A stretch of DNA of 64,000 nucleotides, from the NCBI RefSeq assembly GCF_041361465.1, contig NZ_JBGKAC010000001.1, positions 1,302,001 to 1,366,000 on the forward strand, read 5' to 3'. Shown one piece after another: positions 41,244 to 49,033 of this stretch; position 1 is the first letter of the stretch, and each line of letters starts with the position of its first letter. Below the pieces are notes generated by a model. The model did no database searches and was not told the origin of the DNA. It was given only the letters and a program-made list of their open reading frames with translations. Origin of the DNA: Halobaculum sp. MBLA0143 (GTDB lineage Archaea; Halobacteriota; Halobacteria; Halobacteriales; Haloferacaceae). A program made the position numbers and the translations under genes.

Positions 41244-42014
41244 TCAGTAGTGGCCCATCACGCCGCGTCGTCTGGCGGCACGGACGGCGACGGCGAAGGC
41301 GACACCGCCGGCGAGGGGGAAGCCGACAGCCTTGACGACGAGCACACCGAGCGCGACCGGCGGGAGCCCGGCGAGTCCGACACCCTCGCTCATCGCGGTC
41401 GTGAGGAGACGGCTCCCGAGGTTCAGTGGGATGGCCCACGTCAACACCGATCCGCGGGCGGCGATTCCGACGAGCAACAGGAACTGGACGAGCAAGAACA
41501 CCTGACTGATCCGTTTGTACACGAGCGCCAGCCCGCCGAAGGCGAGTCCCATCCCGGCGACCGGGAGCAGCGTGAGGACGACCAACGGAACGACGGTGAG
41601 CGGGTCGAAGGCGAGACTGATCCCGGCAGTGAGCGTCATCGCCGCCAACAGGAGGAGGCTCGTGAGAAATCCGAACAGGACGCTGCTGGCAACCTCGACG
41701 CCGACGACCCGCCGGAACGGGTGTGGGCTGGCGTACAGCTGTTCGAGCGTTCCCCAGGAGGCTTCGGTGCTGATGGTGTTCGCCGGTCCCTGAAACGCGC
41801 TGAACGACAGCGACCAGAGGAAGAAGCCGACGATCAGACCCGCGAGACTCTCGCCGAGCGTCGTCGGCGCGACCGCTCGGCCGCCGAACACGAGCAGGAG
41901 GAACATCACGTAGCTGGTCGCAACGTTCGAGACCGTGTTGATCCAGTAGCGTTTGAGCAACACGAGCTGTTTTCCGAAGATCACGCGGACCATCGCGTAG
42001 GTCGCGTCGGTCAC
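41244..42014 (-). CDS. ABC-2 type transporter permease
   Basis: 256 residues from GTG 42014, which overlaps the ATPase stop. Six hydrophobic helices; the family motif between helices is seen in QGPANTISTEASWGTLEQLYASPHPF. The export subfamily (drug, lipid or polysaccharide) cannot be resolved. It lies inside the segment separating copy A from heliorhodopsin. Confidence 0.85.
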   Translation of the reverse strand: MTDATYAMVRVIFGKQLVLLKRYWINTVSNVATSYVMFLLLVFGGRAVAPTTLGESLAGLIVGFFLWSLSFSAFQGPANTISTEASWGTLEQLYASPHPFRRVVGVEVASSVLFGFLTSLLLLAAMTLTAGISLAFDPLTVVPLVVLTLLPVAGMGLAFGGLALVYKRISQVFLLVQFLLLVGIAARGSVLTWAIPLNLGSRLLTTAMSEGVGLAGLPPVALGVLVVKAVGFPLAGGVAFAVAVRAARRRGVMGHY

Positions 42015-42964
42015 GCCGGCTCACCCCCGAGGCGGTCGCCCGCGGTGATGTCGAGAAACACGTCCGCGAGATCCGGTTCGACGGTCTCGATCGACTCGAC
42101 AGTCGCGTCGAGATCTCTCAGTCTCCCGGTGAGTGTGTGGAACGCGTCCGGGTCGTCCAGTTCCACTCGAACGACACTGTCGTGCCACGTCGTCGTCAGC
42201 GCCTCGGTTGCGAGCCGACCCCGGACGCGGCTCGGGTCTGCGACCGTGACGCGGTACACCTGTCGTCGGAACAGATCCAACAACGCCGTGACACTGTCGT
42301 CGGCGATGACTCGCCCGCCGTCGAGGACGATCACCCGATCACAGACCTCGCGGATCGTGTCCATGTCGTGACTCGACACCACGATAGCCCGGTCGTCCTC
42401 GTTCGCGAGCCGCGGGAGTTCGGCCCGGAGATCGCGTTTCGCCTCGACGTCCAGCCCCAGCGTGGGTTCGTCGAGAAAGACCAACGGCGTCTCACGGACG
42501 AGCGTGCAGGCGAGACTCAGTTTCTGTTTCATCCCTCTGGAGAGTTCTCTGGCGGGCGTGTCGGCCTTCGCCGTCAGATCCAGTCGCTCCAACAGTCGGT
42601 CGTGATGGTCACGTGCGGTGTTCGGGTGGACACCGCCCAAGCCAGTGAAGAATCGCAGATTCTCTCGAACCGTCAGCCGCCAGTACACGTTGCGTGCCCC
42701 TTCCAACGTGCCGGCGACCAGTTCGTACGTCGCGGACGACCCAGCCGTCGGGTCGACGTCGCCGACCCGTAACGTGCCGTCCGTCGGCTCGATCAGTCCC
42801 ATCACACACTTGATCGTCGTCGTCTTCCCTGCGCCGTTCGGGCCGAGCAGTCCGACTATCTCTCCGGAATCGACGGTGAACGACACGTCGTCGACCGCCC
42901 GCACCGAGTCGTCGTACTCCTTGACGAGCCCGTCGACGGTCAGAATCGGTGTCTGATCTGACAT
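42011..42964 (-). CDS. ABC transporter ATP-binding protein
   Basis: 317 residues from ATG 42964. Walker A GLLGPNGAGKTTTIKCVMGL, signature ELSRGMKQKLSLACTL, Walker B LVFLDEPTLGLDVEAKRD, switch VVSSHDMDTIREVCD. The C-terminal ~95 residues are an accessory domain common in ABC-2 export ATPases. Translationally coupled to the permease (overlap at 42011-42014) and divergent from the regulator at 43074. Confidence 0.92.
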   Translation of the reverse strand: MSDQTPILTVDGLVKEYDDSVRAVDDVSFTVDSGEIVGLLGPNGAGKTTTIKCVMGLIEPTDGTLRVGDVDPTAGSSATYELVAGTLEGARNVYWRLTVRENLRFFTGLGGVHPNTARDHHDRLLERLDLTAKADTPARELSRGMKQKLSLACTLVRETPLVFLDEPTLGLDVEAKRDLRAELPRLANEDDRAIVVSSHDMDTIREVCDRVIVLDGGRVIADDSVTALLDLFRRQVYRVTVADPSRVRGRLATEALTTTWHDSVVRVELDDPDAFHTLTGRLRDLDATVESIETVEPDLADVFLDITAGDRLGGEPA

Positions 42965-43028
42965 CGAACTACCGATACACCCGGCGGCGGATAACGTCTC
43001 GTAGAACCGCGTTCCAGTAGATTATTTG

Positions 43029-43037
43029 ACACTAGTC
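43029..43037 (+). promoter_or_regulatory. ACACTAGTC motif before the regulator gene
   Basis: Third copy of this motif, directly after the TATA-like GATTATTTG and 37 bases before ATG 43074, in the divergent regulator/ABC promoter region. A site for the regulator itself is possible. Confidence 0.4.
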
Positions 43038-43073
43038 CGACGAGGCTTTCGGTCGACGGCACCTGGCGGCCGC

Positions 43074-43967
43074 ATGGTCGACGAGACAGAACGGTTCGAA
43101 CTGCTCGCAGACGAGACGCGGCTGTCGATCATGCGGGTGTTGGCGGACGAGCGGCGTGTGAACTGGGAGCGGCAGGGGATGGGGTTCACACAGCTCCGTC
43201 GGGCAGTGGGTGCCACGGACGGGGGGCGGTTCAACTACCACCTCGACCGGCTGGTGGGGACGTTCGTCGAGCACCGAGACGAGACGTACTACCTGACAGA
43301 CGCAGGGTTGGAGGTTGTCGACGCGGTGCTCGCCGGCGCGTACGGCCAGGAGGGCGACCAGACGAGTGAGACGGTAGCGATGCAGTGTGACTGTGGACGG
43401 CAGCTCACCGTCGTACACGAGGAGATGACGTTCCGACTCCAGTGTCCCGACCACGGGGTCCTGTTCGGAACGACACTTCCGGCGGCGGCGAGCTCCGATC
43501 GAGCCGCGGAGACAGTAGCGGTAGTCGGGATAACCGACATGCGACAGGATATGGAGTGGGCACGGATGGGCGTGTGTTTCCGTTGTTGGGGGACGATGGT
43601 GGGAGAGCTTGCGGCGACGCTTCCGGAGACGCACCCTGCGACCGGCGACCCGCTGCCCGACTCGCACGAGACCGACGGTCCGGTTACCGTGTTCGGCTGT
43701 GATCGGTGTGAGACGGTGTTCTGGACGCCGCCGTCGGGGGCACTGTGGGGACATCCGGCGGTCACCGCGTTCAGTCACGACCACGGGCTGACCGACCCGT
43801 TGGACGTTCCTGCCCACGAGACGACGGTCACCTCGACCGATCCGTTCTCGGCCACGGTAACGTTCACGCCCCCCGACGACGCCACGACACTCCAAGTGCA
43901 GCTAGACGAGACAGCGAGTATCGTCGATGTCGAGAGAAGTAGTTCTCCACCTCTCGGGAGTGAGTGA
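43074..43967 (+). CDS. Winged-helix transcriptional regulator with zinc-binding C-terminus
   Basis: 297 residues from ATG 43074. Residues ~4-85 are an ArsR-type winged helix (RFELLADETRLSIMRVLADE, then FNYHLDRLVGTFVEHRDETY). The C-terminal part has two Cys pairs: CDCGRQL with CPDHGVLF, and CFRCWGTM with CDRCETVFW, probably structural zinc sites. Haloarchaea have many such DUF7347/DUF7351-like proteins (name from memory). It is divergent from the ABC exporter it probably controls and lies 50 bases before heliorhodopsin on the same strand. Confidence 0.85.
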   Translation: MVDETERFELLADETRLSIMRVLADERRVNWERQGMGFTQLRRAVGATDGGRFNYHLDRLVGTFVEHRDETYYLTDAGLEVVDAVLAGAYGQEGDQTSETVAMQCDCGRQLTVVHEEMTFRLQCPDHGVLFGTTLPAAASSDRAAETVAVVGITDMRQDMEWARMGVCFRCWGTMVGELAATLPETHPATGDPLPDSHETDGPVTVFGCDRCETVFWTPPSGALWGHPAVTAFSHDHGLTDPLDVPAHETTVTSTDPFSATVTFTPPDDATTLQVQLDETASIVDVERSSSPPLGSE

Positions 43968-44017
43968 CCGACGACACGGCCCACAGACGTATTGGCCTCG
44001 CCGTCTAAGTTGTCGAG

Positions 44018-44833
44018 ATGGCAACTGGTGACGCGACGGCGGCCGACACCGGCACCGACACCGTGACGGGGGCGCGTGGAACGCGGCTCAGACTCTGGAA
44101 CGCCGTGATGGCCGTGCTCCACGCGGGCCAGGGCGTAGCGATGGTGGCGCTCGCGGGGAGCGTGCTCTGGCCCGTGACGCGCACGCGGTACGGGTTCGAT
44201 CCGGCGACGGAGTCGATCGCCCCCGAGACGGTGTCGTTCGTCGACGCCAACCTCCCCCTGCTCGTCGCGGGGTTCCTGTTCGTCTCGGCGATCGCCCACA
44301 CCGTCGTCTCGACGGTCAGGTACGACAGCTACGTCGACTACCTCGACAGGGGGTTGAACCCGTACCGGTGGTACGAGTACTCAGTCAGCGCGTCGCTGAT
44401 GATCGTCGTCATCGGGATGTTGGCCGGCGTGTGGGACCTGGGGTCGCTCCTGGCCATGTTCGGACTGGTCGCCGTGATGAACCTCTCTGGGCTCCTGATG
44501 GAGCAACGCAACGAGTCGCGGACGGAGACGGACTGGACGCCGTTCTGGGTGGGCTGTCTCGCGGGCGTCGTCCCGTGGCTCGTGATCGGTGTCACGTTCG
44601 TCGGCAGCGTCACCGCCAGCGACGGGCAGTTCCCGACGTTCGTGATCTACATCTACGCCTCCATCTTCGCGTTCTTCAACCTCTTCACGTTCAACATGGC
44701 GCTGCAGTACCTGGAGGTCGGCCCGTGGCGCGAGTACCTCTTCGGCGAGAAGGTGTACGTCCTGTTGAGCCTCGTCGCCAAGTCCGTGCTCGCGTGGCAG
44801 GTGTACTTCGGGACGATCAACTCCCCGATCTGA
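44018..44833 (+). CDS. Heliorhodopsin
   Basis: Seven-helix retinal protein of the heliorhodopsin family, 271 residues from ATG 44018. Retinal Schiff-base Lys255 lies in the helix-7 motif LSLVAKSVLAWQ, and counterion Glu120 in RWYEYSVSASLMIVVIG. The conserved His pair of the family is present (His35 in VLHAGQ, His94 in AIAHTV). PFWVGCLAGVVPW and ALQYLEVGPWREYL also match known members. Heliorhodopsins sit inverted in the membrane relative to type-1 rhodopsins and have slow photocycles; their role is unsettled. The neighbouring copy-B regulator starts 41 bases after its stop, and a truncated second copy lies at 45993. Confidence 0.93.
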   Translation: MATGDATAADTGTDTVTGARGTRLRLWNAVMAVLHAGQGVAMVALAGSVLWPVTRTRYGFDPATESIAPETVSFVDANLPLLVAGFLFVSAIAHTVVSTVRYDSYVDYLDRGLNPYRWYEYSVSASLMIVVIGMLAGVWDLGSLLAMFGLVAVMNLSGLLMEQRNESRTETDWTPFWVGCLAGVVPWLVIGVTFVGSVTASDGQFPTFVIYIYASIFAFFNLFTFNMALQYLEVGPWREYLFGEKVYVLLSLVAKSVLAWQVYFGTINSPI

Positions 44834-44851
44834 GCGGGAGACCTTTCTTCT

Positions 44852-44869
44852 GTGATACGGACGTATCAC
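44852..44869 (+). promoter_or_regulatory. Perfect palindromic operator, copy B
   Basis: GTGATAC-GGAC-GTATCAC, six bases before GTG 44875; same arms and spacing as copy A with a changed spacer. Confidence 0.65.
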
Positions 44870-44874
44870 GCGGC

Positions 44875-45153
44875 GTGAGTACCGACAGCGACATCGGAAG
44901 GGACAGAGAGATGGAGAAGATCGACATCCGGGTTCCGCAGGCGTTGCTGGCCGAGATCGACAGCGTGTGGGAGGAACGCGGGTACGCGAACAAATCCGAG
45001 TTCATCCGCGACGCGCTCCGCGACGCAGTCGACCCGCCGACGGAACTCTCTGCGGAGGCGCTCCAGCAGCTCGCCGAGAGCCGCGAGCAACGCGAAGACG
45101 GCGAGACGGTCTCGCAGGCAGACGTGAAGGATCGACTCGGTCTCGATGACTGA
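44875..45153 (+). CDS. Ribbon-helix-helix (CopG-type) regulator, copy B
   Basis: 92 residues from GTG 44875. The core EKIDIRVPQALLAEIDSVWE and RGYANKSEFIRDALRDAVD is almost identical to copy A; the linker to the start and the last residues (ADVKDRLGLDD) differ. It directly follows heliorhodopsin and has its own operator. Both copies should recognise the same site, so cross-regulation is expected. Confidence 0.85.
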   Translation: MSTDSDIGRDREMEKIDIRVPQALLAEIDSVWEERGYANKSEFIRDALRDAVDPPTELSAEALQQLAESREQREDGETVSQADVKDRLGLDD

Positions 45154-45228
45154 ATCGAAGAGTTCGAGTCACCCACTGCACAGTCCAACCTCGTTACCTC
45201 TGTTTGACATTTCACGACTCGCGGCTCA

Positions 45229-45237
45229 ACACTAGTC
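45229..45237 (+). promoter_or_regulatory. ACACTAGTC motif upstream of the acidic-protein gene (B)
   Basis: Same motif and distance to the TATA box (CATTTACTA, 45251-45259) as in copy A. Confidence 0.4.
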
Positions 45238-45280
45238 TGCCTCACCGTAACATTTACTAGCCGTAGTCACCTTACCTCAA

Positions 45281-45400
45281 TCACGACGCTGTGGTGCACG
45301 CCGTGGAAAACGGCAGGGCGTCAGGAGCGCCCTACCACCGCAGCGTCGTGGTGGCCCACGACATGTGTTCGAACGATGCACCGTCAGTAAAGCCTGACGG
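45281..45400 (+). promoter_or_regulatory. Candidate structured 5' leader / RNA switch, copy B
   Basis: Same architecture as copy A. P1 45281-45296 with 45336-45351; hairpins 45301-45313 and 45315-45333 (loop TCAGGAG instead of TCCATAG); alternative hairpin GTCGTGG-TGGC-CCACGAC at 45345-45362 touching ATG 45363; hairpin CCGTCAG-N6-CTGACGG at 45381-45400. Relative to copy A the A-T pair closing the alternative hairpin became G-C, and a G-U pair in P1 became G-C. Confidence 0.45.
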
Positions 45401-45911
45401 AACGACAGACGCAGCGACGCTCGCGGCAGATTACGAGCAGTACCGACTGGATCTGGAGGAGCTTCCGCTCCCGAGCTACCGTGCCGAGGAGCTCCGCTCG
45501 CGGATCGGCGTGGTGCGGGAGGCGCTCGCGGCGGAGGGAGTGGCCTCCGCGGGCCAGCTCCAACACCTCCTGCGGGTGGTGACGGAGGCGCTGGCGGACG
45601 TGCGCGCCGCGCAGGTCGTCGCCGCGCCGGTCGACCGGGACGTGGCGAACGCCCTTCCCGGGTTCGAGGAGACCGGCAGAGCCTACGAGATCACGGCGAC
45701 CGAGCAACGGACGGCGACGAACATCCTGATCGAGCTCCTGTTCACCGTCGTCGAGACGCCCACCTACGCCGACAGGCGCGCCGGTTGCGCCGACGCAGAC
45801 GCCGACAGACACGCTGGAGTCGACACCGACACCGACACCGACGCAGACGCCAGAGCCGACATCGACGCCGGGAGACACACCGGAGTCGACGCTAACGCCG
45901 GACCGGAGTAA
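45291..45911 (+). CDS. Uncharacterised acidic protein, copy B
   Basis: 206 residues from GTG 45291, or 182 from ATG 45363. Core nearly identical to copy A. The C-terminal tail (from about residue 165) is different: a run of Asp/Thr/Ala/Arg units (DTDTDTDADARADIDAG) that looks newly expanded. The faster tail evolution against a frozen core suggests the helical part is functional and the tail only provides solubility. Confidence 0.7.
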   Translation: MVHAVENGRASGAPYHRSVVVAHDMCSNDAPSVKPDGTTDAATLAADYEQYRLDLEELPLPSYRAEELRSRIGVVREALAAEGVASAGQLQHLLRVVTEALADVRAAQVVAAPVDRDVANALPGFEETGRAYEITATEQRTATNILIELLFTVVETPTYADRRAGCADADADRHAGVDTDTDTDADARADIDAGRHTGVDANAGPE

Positions 45912-45972
45912 CGGCCGAGGCTGCGCTCGCTCTTTTTAAATCCCTCGACGGCCCACCGCAGATGTACTTCTC

Positions 45973-46078
45973 TCGCCGTCTGCGCTGTCAAAATGGCGAC
46001 TGGTGATGCGACGGCGACCGACACCGCGACGCGGGCATGCGGCACGGCTCAGACTCTGGAACGCCGTCTCCACGCCCG
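45973..46078 (+). pseudogene. Truncated heliorhodopsin remnant
   Basis: ATG 45993 and the next ~80 bases copy the start of the heliorhodopsin gene (ATGGCGACTGGTGATGCGAC; later CTCAGACTCTGGAACGCCGT), as do about 20 bases before the ATG. Small deletions shift the frame, and similarity ends near 46078 (CTCCACGC). No helices remain. From 46079 to 46286 I see no gene or clear signal. The remnant shows that module B once also ended in heliorhodopsin. Confidence 0.85.
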
Positions 46079-46286
46079 ATCTGTCTCGGGAGAGCCGACC
46101 GACTCCCCACGCGGATCCATCCGGATCGTGCCCGATGGCACTCTCGCCCGGCTCGGTTCCGGCTCGGTCGCCACTCCTACCCGTGATGGTGCCGAAGTAA
46201 TCGATCTTCTCTTCGTCTGCCCCACCCCGCGCTATCGTGTCTTCGACGAGCCATCCGACCGACGACTCACCGTGTGGGCGTACAGT

Positions 46287-46748
46287 TTACGACATTGCTA
46301 CCATCTCGCCTTGGACGAACGTTCCCTCGGAGCAGTTCGGGCACTCGTCGCCCACTAGTTCGTCCTGTGTCTTCACTCGCTCACTGTTACACTCCGGACA
46401 CTGGCGCTCGTCGCGCTTTGTATCCAGCTCGAACTGAGAGAGACAGTCGAGACAGACGGAGTAGGAGTTGAAGCCGGTCCGCTTGCTCTGTTTTTGGTCG
46501 GATGAATCCTCACCCAAGACCCGCCTGACGGTGTGATGTTCACTGGGATGCGGGCACGTAACTCGCTCGTATCCGTCGGCGTCGACTTCGTCCGTCGGCG
46601 TTCCACAACCGACACAGAAGTCTTCGATTTCGTTTACCCTTTCACCGCACTCTGAACAGATCTTCGCTTGTACGTACATGTACCCTCCCCACCCATCGGA
46701 CATGGTGAAATCACACGTATTGCAGTGGTACTCGTGAATCGCGGGCAT
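46287..46748 (-). CDS. Multi-zinc-ribbon protein
   Basis: 153 residues from ATG 46748. Ten or more Cys in pairs: YHCNTCDF, KICSECGE, DFCVGCGT, VCLDCLSQF, RQCPECNSE, DECPNCSEG. This suggests at least three zinc ribbons. Such proteins act as adaptors in transcription, translation or protein interaction; no catalytic domain is visible. GC content is lower than in core genes. It diverges from the beta-propeller gene across a shared AT-rich promoter. Confidence 0.75.
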   Translation of the reverse strand: MPAIHEYHCNTCDFTMSDGWGGYMYVQAKICSECGERVNEIEDFCVGCGTPTDEVDADGYERVTCPHPSEHHTVRRVLGEDSSDQKQSKRTGFNSYSVCLDCLSQFELDTKRDERQCPECNSERVKTQDELVGDECPNCSEGTFVQGEMVAMS

Positions 46749-46770
46749 ACCTACTCTGTACTATTCATGT

Positions 46771-46780
46771 CATTTAAACC
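46771..46780. promoter_or_regulatory. Shared bidirectional TATA element
   Basis: CATTTAAACC is nearly symmetric and lies about 25-35 bases from both divergent starts (ATG 46748 minus, ATG 46806 plus), so it can serve both genes. Confidence 0.6.
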
Positions 46781-46805
46781 ATTGGGGTGTCTCTAAACTA
46801 ACAGT

Positions 46806-47897
46806 ATGTCTTCTGGGTCGGACTGGCCGACTTTTCAGGCGGACTCCGCGCGCACAGGTCACCACCCTCATCAGCAGGCACCCGAGGAGCCGATCGTGTG
46901 TCGGTGGACTCACGAAACTGTCGAAGAATCCGATATTAGTTCTGTGGGAACGGGCATCGGGTACGGCTCCGCATCCGTTGTCGACGGTAAGCTATACTTC
47001 TCCAACGGGTCCAGCGAGGTGTACGCACTCGACGCAGAAACTGGAGACGAGAGTTGGCGTTACCGTTCAGACGGTCGTGTGGTCTCGTCTTCGTCGCCGA
47101 CGGTAACCGACGAAGCAGTTTTCGTCGGGATCGACGACGTTCTTCTGGCTTTGGACCCGGAGACAGGTGACGAGAAGTGGTCGGCAGCCACAGAAGGTGG
47201 GTCCATCGAGTGCTCACCGACTCTAATTGACGGAAACGTCGTCGTTCGGGCCGAGAAGGTGTACGCACGAGACACTGTGACGGGGGCTGTCGACTGGAGC
47301 GTGGAGATCGGTAACGACAGTCACACGCCACCAGTTGCCGGAGACGAGACCGTATACCTCGCAGGTGATGACTCTATCCACGCGATACGTACGGAAGACG
47401 GATCGAGAAGCTGGTCTGTCGATGTAGAGTGCGCTTGGAAGTCGACTCCAACCGTCAGTGAGGATCACGTCTTTGTCGTAGGGGAAGACGAGGAGTTACA
47501 CGCACTTCGAGCAGATACCGGTTCGGAGACGTGGAGCGTGGAGATCGGAGAGGTGATGCGCACTTCTCCCGCAGTCGCCAACGGGACTATCTTTATTTCC
47601 CGGTCGGAGTGGACGAGTAACGAGCTGTACGCCATCGATACTGACAGTGGCGAGGTAGAGTGGAGGTTCAGCGACTCGTCGGAGCCGTTCTCGTCGGCCG
47701 CTGTGGTGGGCGAGACGGTTCTGGTCGGTCAGGGTGGACGACTGTACGCAGTCGATGCCGTAACGGGACGAGAAGAGTGGTCGGTCGAACTGCGCGGGTC
47801 GGTTTCGTTACCAGCAGTGGCAGATGAAACAGTGTTCGTCGAGAGCAACGACCGGTATCTGTATGCACTCGAGACGGGATCGAGAGCAGAGTCGTAG
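46806..47897 (+). CDS. PQQ-like beta-propeller repeat protein, cytoplasmic
   Basis: 363 residues from ATG 46806. About seven propeller blades with the repeating Tyr-Ala-Leu-Asp-x-x-Thr-Gly-x-x-x-Trp pattern (VYALDAETGDESWRY, LLALDPETGDEKWSA, LYAIDTDSGEVEWRF, LYAVDAVTGREEWSV). Most family members are exported, but this one begins SSGSDWPTFQADSARTGHHP with no signal peptide, so it likely acts inside the cell as a scaffold. Codon use is more AT rich than core genes, a sign of transfer, matching the divergent zinc-ribbon partner. Confidence 0.85.
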   Translation: MSSGSDWPTFQADSARTGHHPHQQAPEEPIVCRWTHETVEESDISSVGTGIGYGSASVVDGKLYFSNGSSEVYALDAETGDESWRYRSDGRVVSSSSPTVTDEAVFVGIDDVLLALDPETGDEKWSAATEGGSIECSPTLIDGNVVVRAEKVYARDTVTGAVDWSVEIGNDSHTPPVAGDETVYLAGDDSIHAIRTEDGSRSWSVDVECAWKSTPTVSEDHVFVVGEDEELHALRADTGSETWSVEIGEVMRTSPAVANGTIFISRSEWTSNELYAIDTDSGEVEWRFSDSSEPFSSAAVVGETVLVGQGGRLYAVDAVTGREEWSVELRGSVSLPAVADETVFVESNDRYLYALETGSRAES

Positions 47898-48043
47898 TCG
47901 TTCACGACAACACGTTTCGGGGAGAGCGAAGCGCGGTTCCAGATTGCGCGCCTGGCACTTACCGCGGGAGGATCGACTCCTCGCCCCGAGTGATCCGTGG
48001 CTTCCCTCCCGTCCATCTCACCGCGACTCGCGGCGACGCCCGC

Positions 48044-48469
48044 TCACAGATCGTCCAACGGGCCGAAGTCGTCGACCGGCAGGACGCTGTAGTCGACGGT
48101 GAGGGTGTCGCGGGTGGCTCGCACCTTGCCGACGAACGTGGAGATCTCCTCTAAGTCGCCTTCGAGCACGAACAGCTCCATGCAGTGGTGGCCGCCGACG
48201 TGGCTGTGGAAGTTCGACACGACGGTGCCCTCGTGATCGTGGCGGAGTCGCATCATCTTCTCCTCGACGGTCGTGGTCTCGTAGTCGAACACGACCGTGA
48301 CGACGCCCATCAGCTCGCGGTCCTCCAGCCGGCGGTCCTCGAACTCGCCGAGGAGGTTGCGGCCGGCCTCCCGGATCACCTCGCTGCGACCGGTGTAGCC
48401 GTGTTCCTCCGAGAACTCGTCGATCCGTTCGAGCAACTCCTCCGGCATCGAGACGCTGACGACGGTCAT
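48044..48469 (-). CDS. nikR: Nickel-responsive regulator NikR
   Basis: 141 residues from ATG 48469. N-terminal ribbon-helix-helix ([33 protein letters not shown]) and a C-terminal ACT-like nickel domain with the ligand set [18 protein letters not shown]. NikR represses nickel uptake when nickel binds. No nickel transporter is in this window, so other targets lie elsewhere. The inverted repeat immediately upstream suggests autoregulation. Confidence 0.92.
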   Translation of the reverse strand: MTVVSVSMPEELLERIDEFSEEHGYTGRSEVIREAGRNLLGEFEDRRLEDRELMGVVTVVFDYETTTVEEKMMRLRHDHEGTVVSNFHSHVGGHHCMELFVLEGDLEEISTFVGKVRATRDTLTVDYSVLPVDDFGPLDDL

Positions 48470-48470
48470 G

Positions 48471-48497
48471 TAACAACTCAGACGCCGAGAGTTGTTA
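48471..48497 (-). promoter_or_regulatory. NikR autoregulatory operator (9-bp inverted repeat)
   Basis: TAACAACTC-N9-GAGTTGTTA, a perfect dyad starting one base before the nikR ATG. Its distal arm overlaps the TATA region (CCTTAACAACTC on the minus strand), so binding would exclude the general factors. Confidence 0.65.
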
Positions 48498-48502
48498 AGG
48501 AT

Positions 48503-49033
48503 TTACCTCAGCTCGGCGAGACGGGAGCGGAGGTCGTCCCGGGACAGGACGCCTCGGTGGGTGTCGACCACGGCCCCCTCGCTGTCGGCGAACGCCAGGA
48601 ACGGGAGACCGGTGGCGCCGAAGGTGGTCAAGACCTCGCTACCGGGGTCGAGTCCGAGCGTCCAGCCGCCGTCGTGTTCGGCCCACCAGTCGACGATGTC
48701 CGCCCGCGAGAGGCTCCCGCCCGGGCGTTCGTTCGTGACGGAGACGAACGCGGTCTCGGGGAAGTCGTCGCGGACGGCCGCCAGTTCGGCGACCTGTTCG
48801 TCACACGGCGCACACCAGGTGGCGAACAGGTCCACCACCGTCGGCTGGCCGGGAACGGGGACGAGCGTCTCGCCGGCCGACGAGCCGGAAGCGTCCAGCG
48901 TCTCCACCCGCAGCGGGAGGCCGTCGTCGGTCGCGCCGCCGCGGCGGGCGACCCAGACGGCGCCGCCGGCGAGCCCCAGCCCGCCGACCGCCGCCAGCGC
49001 CTGGCGGCGTGTCACCGCTCGGTCGTCGCTCAC
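48503..49033 (-). CDS. Thioredoxin-like (TlpA/ResA-type) protein
   Basis: 176 residues from GTG 49033, overlapping the SCO1 stop. A Tat-type signal (TRRQALAAVGGLGLAGGAVW) leads to an extracytoplasmic thioredoxin fold with active site FATWCAPCDEQVAEL and cis-proline region GLPFLAFAD. Reduces disulfides outside the membrane, e.g. in cytochrome or copper-centre assembly. Coupling to SCO1 supports oxidase maturation. Confidence 0.9.
   Translation of the reverse strand: MSDDRAVTRRQALAAVGGLGLAGGAVWVARRGGATDDGLPLRVETLDASGSSAGETLVPVPGQPTVVDLFATWCAPCDEQVAELAAVRDDFPETAFVSVTNERPGGSLSRADIVDWWAEHDGGWTLGLDPGSEVLTTFGATGLPFLAFADSEGAVVDTHRGVLSRDDLRSRLAELR

Larger units (their letters stand above)
44843..45911 (+). 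repeat. Duplicated module, copy B
   Basis: Second copy of operator, ribbon-helix-helix gene, leader and acidic-protein gene (copy A 40005-41112). Divergence is concentrated in the acidic tail and in leader loops. Confidence 0.92.

Noticed and set aside
45993-46358. 121-residue open frame over the rhodopsin remnant
   Set aside because: Only its first codons resemble heliorhodopsin; deletions shift the frame and the rest has no hydrophobic helices.
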